Source: Neobacillus mesonae (GTDB lineage: Bacteria > Bacillota > Bacilli > Bacillales > Cytobacillaceae). Taken from it: a stretch of DNA of 64,000 nucleotides. The stretch spans positions 186,001 to 250,000 of the forward strand of contig NZ_JAMBNQ010000002.1 of the NCBI RefSeq assembly GCF_023715155.1, in the 5' to 3' direction. A model generated the notes under the pieces. That model saw only the letters and a list, made by a program, of their open reading frames with translations, was not told where the DNA came from and did not search any database. The position numbers and the translations under genes were made by a program. Numbering within the stretch: the stretch's first letter is position 1; every line of letters starts with the position of its first letter. Of this stretch, positions 1-10,659 are shown piece by piece.

Positions 1-483
1 GGACTGGGGATGGGTATGTATAAACTGCGCCTAAGGAAAATTTTTGAAATCGGCCTTACAATTGGCTTATTCCATGTCATCATGCCGTTAGCCGGTATTC
101 TTGCCGGAAAACTTTTATCAGATAAATTTGGTGATCTCGCATCCTGGGTTGGAGGATTGTTATTAATTGTATTAGGAATGCAAATGATTTGGTCAAGCTT
201 AAAAAAAGAAGCCGAAAGCGTCATTACCCCAATCGGCTTTGGCTTATTGGCATTTGCCCTAAGTGTGAGTCTGGACAGCTTCTCTGTCGGGCTGACATTG
301 GGGATTTACGGAGCTAAGACGGCATTTGTCCTCTTGTGCTTTGGTATTGTGGCGACGGTTCAGACATGGGCCGGTTTGCTATTAGGAAGAAAAGTAAGAG
401 GCTGGCTCGGGGCATACAGTGAAGCACTTGGCGGAGCCATTCTTCTGGCATTTGGAATCAAGATGCTAAGCACGTTCTTTTAG
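1..483 (+). CDS. mntP: Manganese efflux pump MntP, 5' end missing
   Basis: This is the C-terminal part of an MntP/YwlD-family membrane protein that exports Mn2+. The reading frame is open from base 1 (Gly-Leu-Gly before the first ATG at 10), and family members carry an N-terminal helix before the GLGMGM-like segment, so the true start lies upstream of the window. About five hydrophobic segments are visible, and a second DSFSVGLTLG motif with the conserved Asp follows the family's internal duplication. The gene sits immediately before the arginine phosphatase gene, as ywlD precedes ywlE in B. subtilis. No sign of damage is seen. Confidence 0.9.
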   Translation, partial: GLGMGMYKLRLRKIFEIGLTIGLFHVIMPLAGILAGKLLSDKFGDLASWVGGLLLIVLGMQMIWSSLKKEAESVITPIGFGLLAFALSVSLDSFSVGLTLGIYGAKTAFVLLCFGIVATVQTWAGLLLGRKVRGWLGAYSEALGGAILLAFGIKMLSTFF

Positions 484-545
484 GTCTAATGGAAGTTTTT
501 TATCAAACAGCCTATAATAATAATGAGGGAAAGGGGGGAAAATCA

Positions 546-986
546 TTGAAGCACATTTTGTTTGTCTGTACCGGCAATACGTGCAGAAGTCCAATGGCGG
601 CTGCCATTTTAAAAAGCAAAGAAGTGGATGGCATTGAAGTAAAGTCGGCAGGGATCTTTGCGGCAAGCGGCAGTGATGCATCGCCGCATGCCAAGCACGT
701 GTTGGAGAACAATCAAATCTCCTACAGCCATCAATCACAGCCGCTAACCGATAGGGAAGTGGAATGGGCGGATTTCATTTTAACCATGACGGGTTCCCAT
801 AAAGCGGCTATCCAGCAGCAATATCCAAAGGCGTCTGAAAAAGTGTTCACCTTAAAGGAATTTAGCGGGGAATCTGCGGATCTTGATGTCATTGACCCCT
901 ATGGCGGCAGCCTGAAGGATTATGAGGACACCTTCCAGGAACTCAAAAAACTGATTGACGAAGTCATTCGTAAAATTAATTCCTAA
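546..986 (+). CDS. ywlE: Protein-arginine phosphatase (low-molecular-weight phosphatase fold)
   Basis: This cytoplasmic enzyme is expected to remove phosphate from arginine residues placed by McsB, countering protein tagging for ClpCP. The catalytic loop CTGNTCRSP sits at residues 8-16, with the nucleophile Cys and the P-loop Arg; the Thr in the loop is the residue associated with phospho-Arg specificity in YwlE. The general-acid Asp is in an IDPYGG motif near residue 119. The start is taken as TTG at 546, because a G-rich ribosome site (533-539) lies at proper spacing and the protein then begins at KHILFVC like the family. The longer frame from 489 adds a non-conserved tail. Length 146 aa is normal. 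Confidence 0.92.
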   Translation: MKHILFVCTGNTCRSPMAAAILKSKEVDGIEVKSAGIFAASGSDASPHAKHVLENNQISYSHQSQPLTDREVEWADFILTMTGSHKAAIQQQYPKASEKVFTLKEFSGESADLDVIDPYGGSLKDYEDTFQELKKLIDEVIRKINS

Positions 987-989
987 CAG

Positions 990-1024
990 ACTCTCTATAA
1001 AAAATAGAGGGTTTTTATTTTTTT
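990..1024 (+). terminator. Rho-independent terminator after ywlE
   Basis: A CTCTAT/ATAGAG stem with an A-rich loop is followed by a long T run, immediately after the stop codon. Confidence 0.75.
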
Positions 1025-1101
1025 TAAGGATATCCAATACTTTATATTTTTTAAACTGTGTGTCAAAATGAAGACAGATTTAATTTTAGGAGGAATTTGA
1101 A

Positions 1102-1548
1102 ATGAGAGTAGCTATCGCATCTGATCACGGCGGTATTCATATTCGCCAGGAGATTGCCAATTTACTTGATGAACTAAAGATTGAATACGTAGATTTTGGC
1201 TGTGACTGTGAGACATCTGTTGATTATCCGGACTATGCTCTTCCGGTGGCAGAAAAAGTAGCCAGCGGTGAATTTGACCGCGGTATTTTAATTTGTGGGA
1301 CAGGCATCGGTATGAGCATCGCTGCCAACAAAGTAAAAGGAATCCGTTGTGCCCTTTGCCATGACACATTCAGTGCCAAAGCCACACGTAATCATAATGA
1401 CAGCAACATGCTTGCCATGGGTGAGCGTGTTATCGGCCCTGGCCTTGCAAGAGAAATTGCCCAAATCTGGCTGACTGGCGAATATGAAGGCGGACGCCAT
1501 GCCAACCGTATTGGAAAAATTACGGAGTATGAAGAAAAACATATGTAA
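1102..1548 (+). CDS. rpiB: Ribose-5-phosphate isomerase B
   Basis: The enzyme interconverts ribose-5-phosphate and ribulose-5-phosphate in the pentose phosphate pathway. The protein starts MRVAIASDHGG, the typical RpiB opening. It carries the ICGTGIGMSIAANK active-site loop with the catalytic Cys near residue 65, then the RNHNDSNMLAMGERV region. Length is 148 aa, as in the family. An AGGAGGAATTT ribosome site (about 1089) precedes the ATG. It follows ywlE and precedes the large tandem array, which separates it from the YwlG-type gene that normally sits next. Confidence 0.96.
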   Translation: MRVAIASDHGGIHIRQEIANLLDELKIEYVDFGCDCETSVDYPDYALPVAEKVASGEFDRGILICGTGIGMSIAANKVKGIRCALCHDTFSAKATRNHNDSNMLAMGERVIGPGLAREIAQIWLTGEYEGGRHANRIGKITEYEEKHM

Positions 1549-1596
1549 AACGCCTTGTCAGCAATGACTAGGTTATAGATTGATCATGAGGGAAGA

Positions 1597-2682
1597 GGTC
1601 CACTTTGGCTAATGCAGATGGTCTGGATTGCCCGAAAAGCGGGGAAAATCCCTTTGCTGGTCCATGCAGATGAGCTGGATTACCCGAAAGGCGGGGAAAA
1701 TCCCTTTGCTGGTCCATGCAGATGAGCTGGATTACCCGAAAAGCGGGAAAAATCGTTTTGGCGGTCCATGCAGGCGAGCTGGATTACCCGAAAAGCAGGG
1801 AAAATCGTTTTGGCGGTCCATGCAGGCGAGCGGATTGCCCGAAAGGCGGGGAAAATCCCTTTGGCGGTCCATGCAGGCAGCTGGATTGCCCGAAAAGTGT
1901 GAAAAATCGTTTTGCCGGTCCATGCAGGTGAGTTGGATTACCCGAAAGGCGTGAAAAATCGTTTTGGCGGTCCATGCAGGCGAGCTGGATTACCCGAAAA
2001 GCAGGGAAAATCGTTTTGGCGGTCCATGCAGGCGAGCTGGATTACCCGAAAGGCGGGAAAAATCCCTTTGCCGGTCCATGCAGATGAGCTGGATTACCCG
2101 AAAAGCAGGGAAAATCGTTTTGGCGGTCCATGCAGGCGAGCTGGATTACCCGAAAGGCGGGGAAAATCGTTTAGCCGGTCCATGCAGGCGAGCTGGATTA
2201 CCCGAAAGGCGTGAAAAATCCCTTTGCCGGTCCATGCAGATGAGCTGGATTACCCGAAAAGCAGGGAAAATCGTTTTGGCGGTCCATGCAGGCGAGCTGG
2301 ATTACCCGAAAGGCGTGAAAAATCCCTTTGCCGGTCCATGCAGGCGAGCTGGATTGCCCGAAAGGCGTGAAAAATCCCTTTGCCGGTCCATGCAGGCGAG
2401 CTGGATTGCCCGAAAGGCGTGAAAAATCCCTTTGCCGGTCCATGCAGGCAGCTGGATTGCCCGAAAAGCGTGAAAAATCGTTTAGCCGGTCCATGCAGGT
2501 GAGTTGGATTACCCGAAAGGCGTGAAAAATCCCTTTGCCGGTCCATGCAGGCGAGCTGGATTACCCGAAAAGCGGGAAAAATCGTTTTGGCGGTCCATGC
2601 AGGCGAGCTGGATTACCCGAAAGGCGTGAAAAATCCCTTTGCCGGTCCATGCAGGCGAGCTGGATTACCCGAAAAGAAAGCC
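1597..2682. repeat. 52-bp tandem repeat array, 21 copies
   Basis: A head-to-tail array with a unit reading GGTCCATGCAGGCGAGCTGG followed by ATTACCCGAAAGGCGTGAAA and AATCCCTTTGCC. Anchoring on CTGGATT gives 21 copies from 1623 to 2660. All steps are 52 bp except three of 51 bp, each caused by a single-base deletion. Variation is mainly RCCCGAAA, GCGGG/GCGTG/GCAGG and TCGTTTTGGC/TCCCTTTGCC blocks, which reappear in mixed combinations, as expected from unequal exchange. The unit is not a multiple of three, so all apparent open frames here on both strands are by-products. There are no spacers, so it is not a CRISPR. It fills the rpiB-ywlG gap. Confidence 0.97.
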
Positions 2683-2766
2683 CCTACCCCGGTCAATCAA
2701 AGGCCCCTTGTTTTACCTAAAAATAAGCAAATTGTTCATAAATCTATTTTGAAAGGACGACCATGT

Positions 2767-3330
2767 ATGATTCACGAATGGGAAAAACAGCTTGAAACCA
2801 TATTAACCGAATTCAACGAACAGGTGGCGCTGGAACCCGGTGAGCTTTTGGTCGTGGGCTGCAGCACCAGCGAGGTGGCCGGTGAACGAATCGGTACAGC
2901 CGGCACTTTTGAGGTGGCAGAAATGATTTTTCATGCATTGAAAACACTGCAGGCGAAAACAGGGATTGCGCTTGCATTTCAATGCTGTGAACACTTGAAC
3001 CGGGCAGTGGTTGTCGAACGATCTGTCGCGCTTGAGCGCAGGTTGGAGGAAGTATCTGTGATACCTGTCCGAAAAGCTGGCGGGGCAATGGCAACATATG
3101 CCTTTGAACATTTGGATGATGCGGTTGTCGTGGAATTTATCAAGGCAGAAGCGGGAATTGATATCGGCCAAACATTAATCGGCATGCATTTAAAACATGT
3201 CGCCGTACCGGTTCGCGTATCACAGAAGACAGTTGGCAATGCCCTTGTGACACTGGCAAAAACAAGACCAAAACTAATTGGCGGCGTTAGAGCAGTTTAT
3301 GAGAAAAAAGACGAAAATTACAAGTGTTAG
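2767..3330 (+). CDS. ywlG: YwlG-type protein (TIGR01440/UPF0340 family)
   Basis: A conserved protein of unknown biochemical role, 187 aa. Recognisable stretches are the [19 protein letters not shown] segment near residues 20-38, a CCEHLNRA motif near residue 70 and the C-terminal GGVRAVYE. The start is ATG 2767, preceded by a GAAAGGACG ribosome site. An open frame runs upstream into the tandem array but is only repeat translation. The neighbours rpiB and glyA are those of the B. subtilis homologue. The function is not established; a role linked to glycine or nucleotide metabolism would be guesswork from position. Confidence 0.88.
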   Translation: MIHEWEKQLETILTEFNEQVALEPGELLVVGCSTSEVAGERIGTAGTFEVAEMIFHALKTLQAKTGIALAFQCCEHLNRAVVVERSVALERRLEEVSVIPVRKAGGAMATYAFEHLDDAVVVEFIKAEAGIDIGQTLIGMHLKHVAVPVRVSQKTVGNALVTLAKTRPKLIGGVRAVYEKKDENYKC

Positions 3331-3503
3331 TTAACCTTTTTGTCCGGAATTTGTTAAAAAACATATAAATTTACTAGTATAAAAAATATACCATTTAACA
3401 AAAACCGAAAAATAGGTGTCTTTTATAAGTACTTATGCTACAATGTAGATGCAATTTTCAAACGGTTTAGTTTTCACATATATTTCAAGGGGGACTCTCG
3501 AAT

Positions 3504-4745
3504 ATGAAGCATTTGTCTCAATCGGACGAGCAAGTTTTTAAAGCCATTCAACAGGAACTTGGCCGCCAGCGTGCAAAGATTGAATTGATCGCCTCAGAAA
3601 ACTTTGTCAGCGAGGCTGTAATGGAGGCACAAGGCTCTGTTTTAACAAATAAATATGCAGAAGGCTACCCAGGACGCCGTTATTATGGCGGCTGTGAATA
3701 TGTTGATATTGTTGAAAATTTAGCCCGCGACCGTGCGAAGGAAATCTTCGGGGCGGAGTATGTGAATGTTCAGCCGCACTCTGGTGCACAAGCCAATATG
3801 GCAGTTTACTTCACAGTTCTTGAGCCAGGCGATACGGTTCTTGGTATGAACCTCTCACATGGCGGTCACTTAACACACGGCAGCCCAGTTAACTTCAGCG
3901 GTATTCAATATAATTTCGTAGAATATGGTGTAGATGAAGTAACACACCGCATTAATTATGATGATGTCCGTTCAAAAGCACTTGAGCATAAGCCAAAATT
4001 AATCGTAGCAGGAGCCAGCGCTTACCCGCGTGAGATTGATTTTGCTAAATTCCGTGAGATTGCGGATGAAGTTGGTGCTTACTTAATGGTCGATATGGCT
4101 CACATTGCCGGCCTTGTTGCTGCAGGCTTGCATCCAAATCCAGTGCCATACGCTCAATTTGTAACCACAACCACTCATAAAACTCTTCGCGGACCACGAG
4201 GCGGGATGATTTTAACAACTGAAGAATTCGGTAAAAAAATTGATAAATCTATCTTCCCTGGTATCCAAGGCGGTCCATTAATGCATGTCATCGCAGCTAA
4301 AGCAGTTGCTTTTGGGGAAGCATTACAGGACAGCTTTAAAGATTATGCGAAAAACATTATTGCCAATGCCAAGCGGCTTGCAGAAGGACTACAAAAAGAA
4401 GGCATAACCATTGTTTCCGGCGGTACAGACAATCACTTGCTGCTGCTCGATGTTTCCAAAATTGGCTTAACAGGTAAAGTGGCTGAACACGTACTGGATG
4501 AAGTTGGCATCACTGTTAATAAAAACACGATTCCATTTGACACACAAAGCCCGTTTGTTACAAGCGGTATCCGTATTGGAACAGCTGCTGTTACTTCACG
4601 CGGCTTTGGCTTAGAAGAAATGGATGAAATTGCATCGATTATTGCCATCACATTGAAAAATCATGAAGATGCGGCAAAACTTGAGGAAGCTCGTGAAAGA
4701 GTAAGTGCTTTATCAAGCAAATTTACCCTCTATCCTGAATATTAA
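3504..4745 (+). CDS. glyA: Serine hydroxymethyltransferase
   Basis: A PLP enzyme that converts serine plus tetrahydrofolate to glycine plus methylene-tetrahydrofolate, feeding one-carbon metabolism for purines and thymidylate. The protein has 413 aa, the family length. It shows the substrate-site [11 protein letters not shown] motif, the SHGGHLTHG loop, and [14 protein letters not shown] near residues 220-233 with the PLP-binding Lys. A GGGGGAC ribosome site precedes ATG 3504. The roughly 170-bp AT-rich leader includes a possible -10 TACAAT near 3440, but I see no operator I can name. A terminator follows directly, so it is probably monocistronic. Confidence 0.97.
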   Translation: MKHLSQSDEQVFKAIQQELGRQRAKIELIASENFVSEAVMEAQGSVLTNKYAEGYPGRRYYGGCEYVDIVENLARDRAKEIFGAEYVNVQPHSGAQANMAVYFTVLEPGDTVLGMNLSHGGHLTHGSPVNFSGIQYNFVEYGVDEVTHRINYDDVRSKALEHKPKLIVAGASAYPREIDFAKFREIADEVGAYLMVDMAHIAGLVAAGLHPNPVPYAQFVTTTTHKTLRGPRGGMILTTEEFGKKIDKSIFPGIQGGPLMHVIAAKAVAFGEALQDSFKDYAKNIIANAKRLAEGLQKEGITIVSGGTDNHLLLLDVSKIGLTGKVAEHVLDEVGITVNKNTIPFDTQSPFVTSGIRIGTAAVTSRGFGLEEMDEIASIIAITLKNHEDAAKLEEARERVSALSSKFTLYPEY

Positions 4746-4750
4746 GAGTA

Positions 4751-5510
<760 letters not shown>

Positions 5511-5528
5511 GAAAGTAAGAAGATACCT

Positions 5529-5560
5529 TAGCCAGGCTTTTAATACAGCCTGGCTTTTTG
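5529..5560 (+). terminator. Terminator after upp
   Basis: An AGCCAGGC/GCCTGGCT stem with a TTTTAATACA loop is followed by TTTTT. Confidence 0.9.
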
Positions 5561-5654
5561 GTGTTCCTTAGAAATGTATAATTAGTAATCTTTTTATCAA
5601 AAGATCATTGGTTTTTTCTCTTAGAAAGAGGGGTGGCTTCAGTAATTGTCTGAT

Positions 5655-5757
5655 CAGCCAAAACAGGTTGAAAAATAGCGAAACCCATTGGAAAACGGCC
5701 AAAACATATAAAAGGACAGCCAAAACCCCCAGAAAACAGCCAAAACTATAAAAACTC
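5655..5757. repeat. Short-period (about 20.5 bp) intergenic array, family E
   Basis: Five degenerate units anchored on CAGCCAAAAC-like cores start at 5655, 5676, 5696, 5717 and 5737 (steps 21, 20, 21, 20). The spacer parts differ but are A-rich. The reverse complement of the same core (TTTTGGCT) builds a second array at 52,871-52,962. Confidence 0.7.
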
Positions 5758-5771
5758 AAATTCGAAATGGT

Positions 5772-6092
5772 GTGCAATGTCCAAGGTGTTATCAATTTTC
5801 AATGGTTTATCAATCGGCCAACTGGCAATGCCCGAATTGTTCCTTTATTTCAAAGGACGCCTATATAAAGAGTGTGGATGACTTTTTTATACTCATAAGT
5901 CCAATGATGACGAGAAAGCAATTTAAGGAATTTTTGCTTATTCCGAAAGACTCTTCGGCAAAAACCCAATTAAAAGTGCTAAACCTTCCTTCAGTTGGAT
6001 TGAAACGAGGAACAAAATATTACCTCCCCAATAACTGCATACTTTCCCCGTCGAATGAAAACGATATGAAAAAAGGGGATTTCTTCAAATGA
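5772..6092 (+). pseudogene. Zinc-ribbon fragment, possible remnant of a NERD-domain protein
   Basis: The frame encodes 106 aa with two CxxC pairs (CPRCYQFSMVYQSANWQCPNC), followed by SKDAYIKSVDDFF and an FKEFLLIPKDSSAKTQLKVL segment. This order (zinc ribbon, KDAHI-like, FxxFL) resembles the C-terminal end of Bacillus NERD-domain (nuclease-related) proteins as I remember them, while the N-terminal NERD domain is absent. The start would be GTG 5772, with no ribosome site and a repeat array directly upstream. The stop overlaps the subtilase ATG by ATGA. It could be a decayed remnant or a short gene in its own right; I favour the remnant. Confidence 0.45.
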
Positions 6093-8350
6093 AACTTCTA
6101 TTATCTTTGCTTCTGGCATTTCAGATACAAGCAATACCGGCCCTGACCCCAGTGCCAGCCAGCACCCATTCGCAACCATTAATCCACCCGCCCATTCCTA
6201 AACAAACGAAAGACACCGTCGCCGTCGTGGTACTGAACAAACCACATACTGAAAACGAAATCAGACAGCTCATAAAACCTTTTAAGGGCATCAAGTTAAG
6301 GCGGATTTTTCAAGAAGCATTGTATGGCTTTTCAGTTATAGGCTCCCCAGATTCTATCGCCCGGCTCAAACAGAAACATCAAAATCAAATCATTCATATT
6401 TCACCCGTAAGCCAGTATCAGGTTCAGACAGAAGAAAGCGTTGATATTATCGGCGGTGATGAGGTCCGCAGCTTTTATGACCTAAACGACAACCGCATTA
6501 CAGGGAAAGGCATTACCGTTGGCGTTATTGATACCGGCATTGACTACAACCATCCTGACTTAAGGAGAAACTATTCCGGCGGCCATGATCTAGTTGACAA
6601 TGACAATGATCCAATGGAGACCTTGACTCCCGGGCAGGCAACGCTCCACGGCACCCATGTTGCAGGCGTCATTGCGGCCAATGGAAAAATCCAGGGAGTT
6701 GCGCCCGAAGCCAAAATTATTGCGTACCGGGCGCTCGGTCCTGGCGGCGGGGGAACGACGGAGCAGGTGCTGGCAGCGATTGATCAGGCGATCAAAGACA
6801 AAGTGGATGTTATGAACTTGTCGTTAGGCAACAGCATTAATGGGCCGGACCTTCCCATCAGCCTTGCGCTTGACCGTGCCGTCGATAAAGGGATTGTTGC
6901 AGTGGCTGCAGCTGGCAACTCCGGACCGAATGTCTGGACAGTCGGATCACCTGGTACCTCATCAAAGGCTATTTCCGTTGGAGCATCCACACCGACAATG
7001 GAAATACCCTATTTATTAATAGAAGGAATGCGTGGAAAATATAGGATACAGCCGATGGAGGGATCGGCAAAATGGGAGCTTGACCGGACCTATGAAATTG
7101 TAGACGGCGGTCTCGGGCGTAAACAGGACCTCCAGAATGTTCAAGGGAAAATAGTTCTCATCAAGCGGGGGAAGTTTACTTTTTCTGAAAAAGCTAAAAA
7201 TGCAGAGGAAGCAGGAGCAAAGGCCGTACTAATATATAACAACATTAAAGGCAGCTTTTTGGGCAACTTAGAGTCGGAAATTTCTATCCCGGTTGGAAGC
7301 TTGACAAAGAAAGATGGGGAGGCTTTAAAAAAACAGCAGCTGTCCGCTAGGCTTTATGTCAGAAAGGAAAAAGATCAGCTGGCAGATTTTAGCTCAAGGG
7401 GCCCGGTAACAGGGTCATGGGATATTAAACCAGATATTCTAGCACCTGGTGTGGCGATTAACTCGACGGTTCCAGGAGGATATATGTCACTTCAGGGAAC
7501 CAGCATGGCTGCACCGCATGTTGCGGGGGCGTGTGCACTGATCAAGCAGGCACATCCCGATTGGTCACCGCAGCAAATTAAGTCGGCTTTAATGAATACA
7601 GCCCTGCCGCTGGGGGAAACCGCAGCAGAAAACAGAGCAAAGCCGCGCATTCCTTCCGCAGGTCATAATGCTTTGGCCCACTACCACACCTATGAGCAGG
7701 GGGCCGGCAGGATTCAGGCTGCCGAGGCAATTCAAACAGAGTCGCTTGTCACGCCAGGAAGCTTAAAGTTCGGTAAGTTTACGAAGAAACGAAATGTTCA
7801 TGAAGCCCAGTTGACCGTTGAAAATGTCAGCGGCAAAAAACAGCGGTATTCCTTTTCTATCCCCTATCATGAAGACGGACTTGATTGGTGGCTCCCATTA
7901 TCCTTTGTATTGGAGCCGAAGCAGAAGAAGAGTATTACCGTTCAGTTAAGGATTGACCCAGCTATTTTTAAAAAGAAAATCCATGACGGTTATTTAAAAT
8001 TGAAAGCTGGAAACAAAGTCATCAACATTCCTTATTTGTATGTACTAGAGGAGCCTGGCTATCCAAGGGTGATGGGATTTGATTTTGCAGAAGGGGACAA
8101 ACCGGGACAGTACCATTACGAAGTATATCTGCCGGGAGGAGCGGAGGAATTCGGAATTGCCCTGTTTAACCCGGAAAGCTATCATTTTGTTAAATTTCTG
8201 GATGCACGCATGAACGTAAAGAACGGACTTTTAAAGAAGGATTTCACCGCTGAAGAACTTCCGCCGGAGGGAGCATACCTGGCAAAAGTCTTTGCCAAAA
8301 AGGCGGGAAAGGAAGACTATATTGAAACGATTATTACGATAATGAAATAA
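6089..8350 (+). CDS. Secreted subtilisin-like serine protease, Vpr type
   Basis: A 753-aa extracellular S8 protease. A hydrophobic signal peptide (residues 1-20) is followed by an I9-type propeptide (about 43-112). The catalytic domain has Asp148 in GVIDTGIDYNHPDL, His187 in LHGTHVAGV, the oxyanion Asn277 in AAAGNSGP and Ser472 in GTSMAAPHVAG. A protease-associated domain is inserted at about 305-425 between the oxyanion Asn and the Ser, the layout of Vpr. The C-terminal 200 residues look like Fn3/FlgD-like beta domains. The start overlaps the upstream zinc-ribbon frame by 4 nt. The sequence looks intact; the substrate is unknown. Confidence 0.92.
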   Translation: MKLLLSLLLAFQIQAIPALTPVPASTHSQPLIHPPIPKQTKDTVAVVVLNKPHTENEIRQLIKPFKGIKLRRIFQEALYGFSVIGSPDSIARLKQKHQNQIIHISPVSQYQVQTEESVDIIGGDEVRSFYDLNDNRITGKGITVGVIDTGIDYNHPDLRRNYSGGHDLVDNDNDPMETLTPGQATLHGTHVAGVIAANGKIQGVAPEAKIIAYRALGPGGGGTTEQVLAAIDQAIKDKVDVMNLSLGNSINGPDLPISLALDRAVDKGIVAVAAAGNSGPNVWTVGSPGTSSKAISVGASTPTMEIPYLLIEGMRGKYRIQPMEGSAKWELDRTYEIVDGGLGRKQDLQNVQGKIVLIKRGKFTFSEKAKNAEEAGAKAVLIYNNIKGSFLGNLESEISIPVGSLTKKDGEALKKQQLSARLYVRKEKDQLADFSSRGPVTGSWDIKPDILAPGVAINSTVPGGYMSLQGTSMAAPHVAGACALIKQAHPDWSPQQIKSALMNTALPLGETAAENRAKPRIPSAGHNALAHYHTYEQGAGRIQAAEAIQTESLVTPGSLKFGKFTKKRNVHEAQLTVENVSGKKQRYSFSIPYHEDGLDWWLPLSFVLEPKQKKSITVQLRIDPAIFKKKIHDGYLKLKAGNKVINIPYLYVLEEPGYPRVMGFDFAEGDKPGQYHYEVYLPGGAEEFGIALFNPESYHFVKFLDARMNVKNGLLKKDFTAEELPPEGAYLAKVFAKKAGKEDYIETIITIMK

Positions 8351-8358
8351 CTTCCAAA

Positions 8359-8392
8359 GAAAGGCATCATATGGTTGTGATGCCTTTTTTTG
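8359..8392 (+). terminator. Terminator after the subtilase gene
   Basis: An AAGGCATCA/TGATGCCTT stem is followed by seven T residues. Confidence 0.92.
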
Positions 8393-8549
8393 AGTGTTCA
8401 TTTACATTCCCTTAACAAAACGTTCACAATTTGTTCACATTTAAGACAAAAATAATGTTACGAAATACAATACAATTATAGTGTTTACTGTCATAGACAA
8501 TTGGACAAAATTTTGATAATGCGATTGTGGAATTATTCACGATAATTCA

Positions 8550-8578
8550 TTGACTTTGATAGGTGCCTATTGTATGCT
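8550..8578 (+). promoter_or_regulatory. Probable vegetative promoter of the atp operon
   Basis: TTGACT (8550-8555) and TATGCT (8573-8578) are separated by 17 bp, roughly 100 bp before atpZ. The rest of the 8393-8676 gap is AT-rich and holds no gene that I can see. Confidence 0.5.
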
Positions 8579-8676
8579 AACAAAGGGTGTAAATGGGAGG
8601 GGTTTCATAATAATGTCATATCTCTCCAGATGAAATTAATCCGCTGTTCATTCTCGTAAAATGGGATGATTTTTAT

Positions 8677-8898
8677 ATGAAAAATGACCACAATCCATTT
8701 AAAGCGATGGGGTTGATGTCTGCCATTCTATCGGCTCTTGCAGGGTCTGTCTTAATAGGGGTCTTTGGAGGGAAATGGCTGGATCAATATTGGGGTACGG
8801 AACCTGTATTTCTCATCATTGGGTTGTTTGTTGGACTAGGAGCGGGCATCTATTCTATGGTAGTCTCAATCCGCCATTTTTATTCAGGAGATTCATAA
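8677..8898 (+). CDS. atpZ: AtpZ/AtpI-family small membrane protein
   Basis: A 73-aa protein with two membrane helices separated by a short loop, containing GGKWLDQYWGTEP. It matches the ATPase gene1 family (PF09527) that precedes AtpI in many Firmicutes and is proposed to help Mg2+/Ca2+ handling or assembly of the F1Fo ATP synthase. It is the first gene of the atp operon, 3 nt before the atpI start. Confidence 0.75.
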   Translation: MKNDHNPFKAMGLMSAILSALAGSVLIGVFGGKWLDQYWGTEPVFLIIGLFVGLGAGIYSMVVSIRHFYSGDS

Positions 8899-8900
8899 TT

Positions 8901-9275
8901 ATGCCAGATTTTAGACAGATGTACAACAGGCAGAGAAAATGGATTTTTTACTTGTTGTCCATTTATGTTCTTGGCTGGGGGTTTACTTCTTACCAAACCA
9001 TATTTCTTGGTCTCATTCTTGGTACATGCTTTAGTTACGTAAATCTTTGGTTTTTAGTGAAGAAAACGGAAGACTTCGAGAAGAAAGTATCGCAGGGAAA
9101 AAAAGTCCGATCCTTAGGATCCCTTTCCAGAATGGCTGTTGCTGGAATTGCTGCGCTGATTGCTCTTAGATTTCCTGATTACTTCAATATGATTAGCTTA
9201 GTGGCGGGACTAATGACATCCTATATTGTCATTATGATAGATTACTTTTATCATGCATTGCATGCACACAAATAA
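8901..9275 (+). CDS. atpI: ATP synthase protein I
   Basis: A 124-aa protein with four predicted membrane helices, ending in a His-rich tail (DYFYHALHAHK). AtpI assists c-ring assembly of ATP synthase. ATG 8901 is preceded by AGGAG at 8886-8890; the frame is open upstream to 8775, but that segment merely overlaps atpZ. Its place between atpZ and atpB fits AtpI despite low sequence conservation in the family. Confidence 0.85.
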   Translation: MPDFRQMYNRQRKWIFYLLSIYVLGWGFTSYQTIFLGLILGTCFSYVNLWFLVKKTEDFEKKVSQGKKVRSLGSLSRMAVAGIAALIALRFPDYFNMISLVAGLMTSYIVIMIDYFYHALHAHK

Positions 9276-10016
<741 letters not shown>

Positions 10017-10038
10017 AATAAATCGTTCATTTCTATGA

Positions 10039-10311
<273 letters not shown>

Positions 10312-10659
10312 TTTTAATGAAACTCGCCGGCTGGCATGGTCTGTTAGGAAGATTCATGAGGCGTAGTTAGAGTTCAAAATTTATAAATGTAAATTTTGAT
10401 TAGCTGAAAAGATTTCAAATGGCGAAGTGACTATGATGGATGGAGAATTCCCGACTGGCGAGCCGGCTAGGCTGGTTTGTTAGGCTTAGCTGCACTTTTG
10501 CTGCAGGGAAGTGTAGACTTTCGTAATGAAGTTTATGTTTCCCATCAGGCTAATAGAACCTTCGCCATTTATTTTTGTGTGTATAAAAAAAGGGGCAGAA
10601 CACTGCAACGTTTTTATAGGTTTTGCATAGTGAGAGACTCTTGAAAGGAGTGAACCCGG
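10312..10659 (+). other. Long atpE-atpF intercistronic segment with repeats and dyads
   Basis: No convincing gene is present. The segment holds an imperfect direct repeat (CCGGCTGGCATGGTCTGTTAGG-like near 10327, CCGGCTAGGCTGGTTTGTTAGG-like near 10462). CTCGCC near 10323 can pair with GGCGAG near 10456. A CTGCA/TGCAG hairpin lies near 10490, and an A-rich TATAAAAAAAGGGG tract near 10582. It could be a structured intercistronic RNA, a processing site that raises atpE output, or a decayed inserted element. Confidence 0.4.

Noticed and set aside
1597..2682. CRISPR array
   Set aside because: Units are contiguous with no unique spacers, and no cas genes are near. The same holds for the arrays at 51.5 and 63.2 kb.
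1628..2720. Several open frames of 60-150 codons on both strands within the 52-bp array
   Set aside because: They are translations of a non-triplet tandem repeat, cycle through all frames, overlap each other and lack consistent starts.
3331..3503. PurR box or T-box before glyA
   Set aside because: No CCGAA-type paired motif or T-box sequence that I could defend.
5568..5795. 75-codon minus-strand frame after upp
   Set aside because: Built from the short-period repeat array; hydrophobic only because of AT-rich repeats.
8400..8450. Possible catabolite or Rex-type operator (AACGTTCACA, TTGTTCACAT) before the atp operon
   Set aside because: Only half-matches to known consensus sites; not enough to call.
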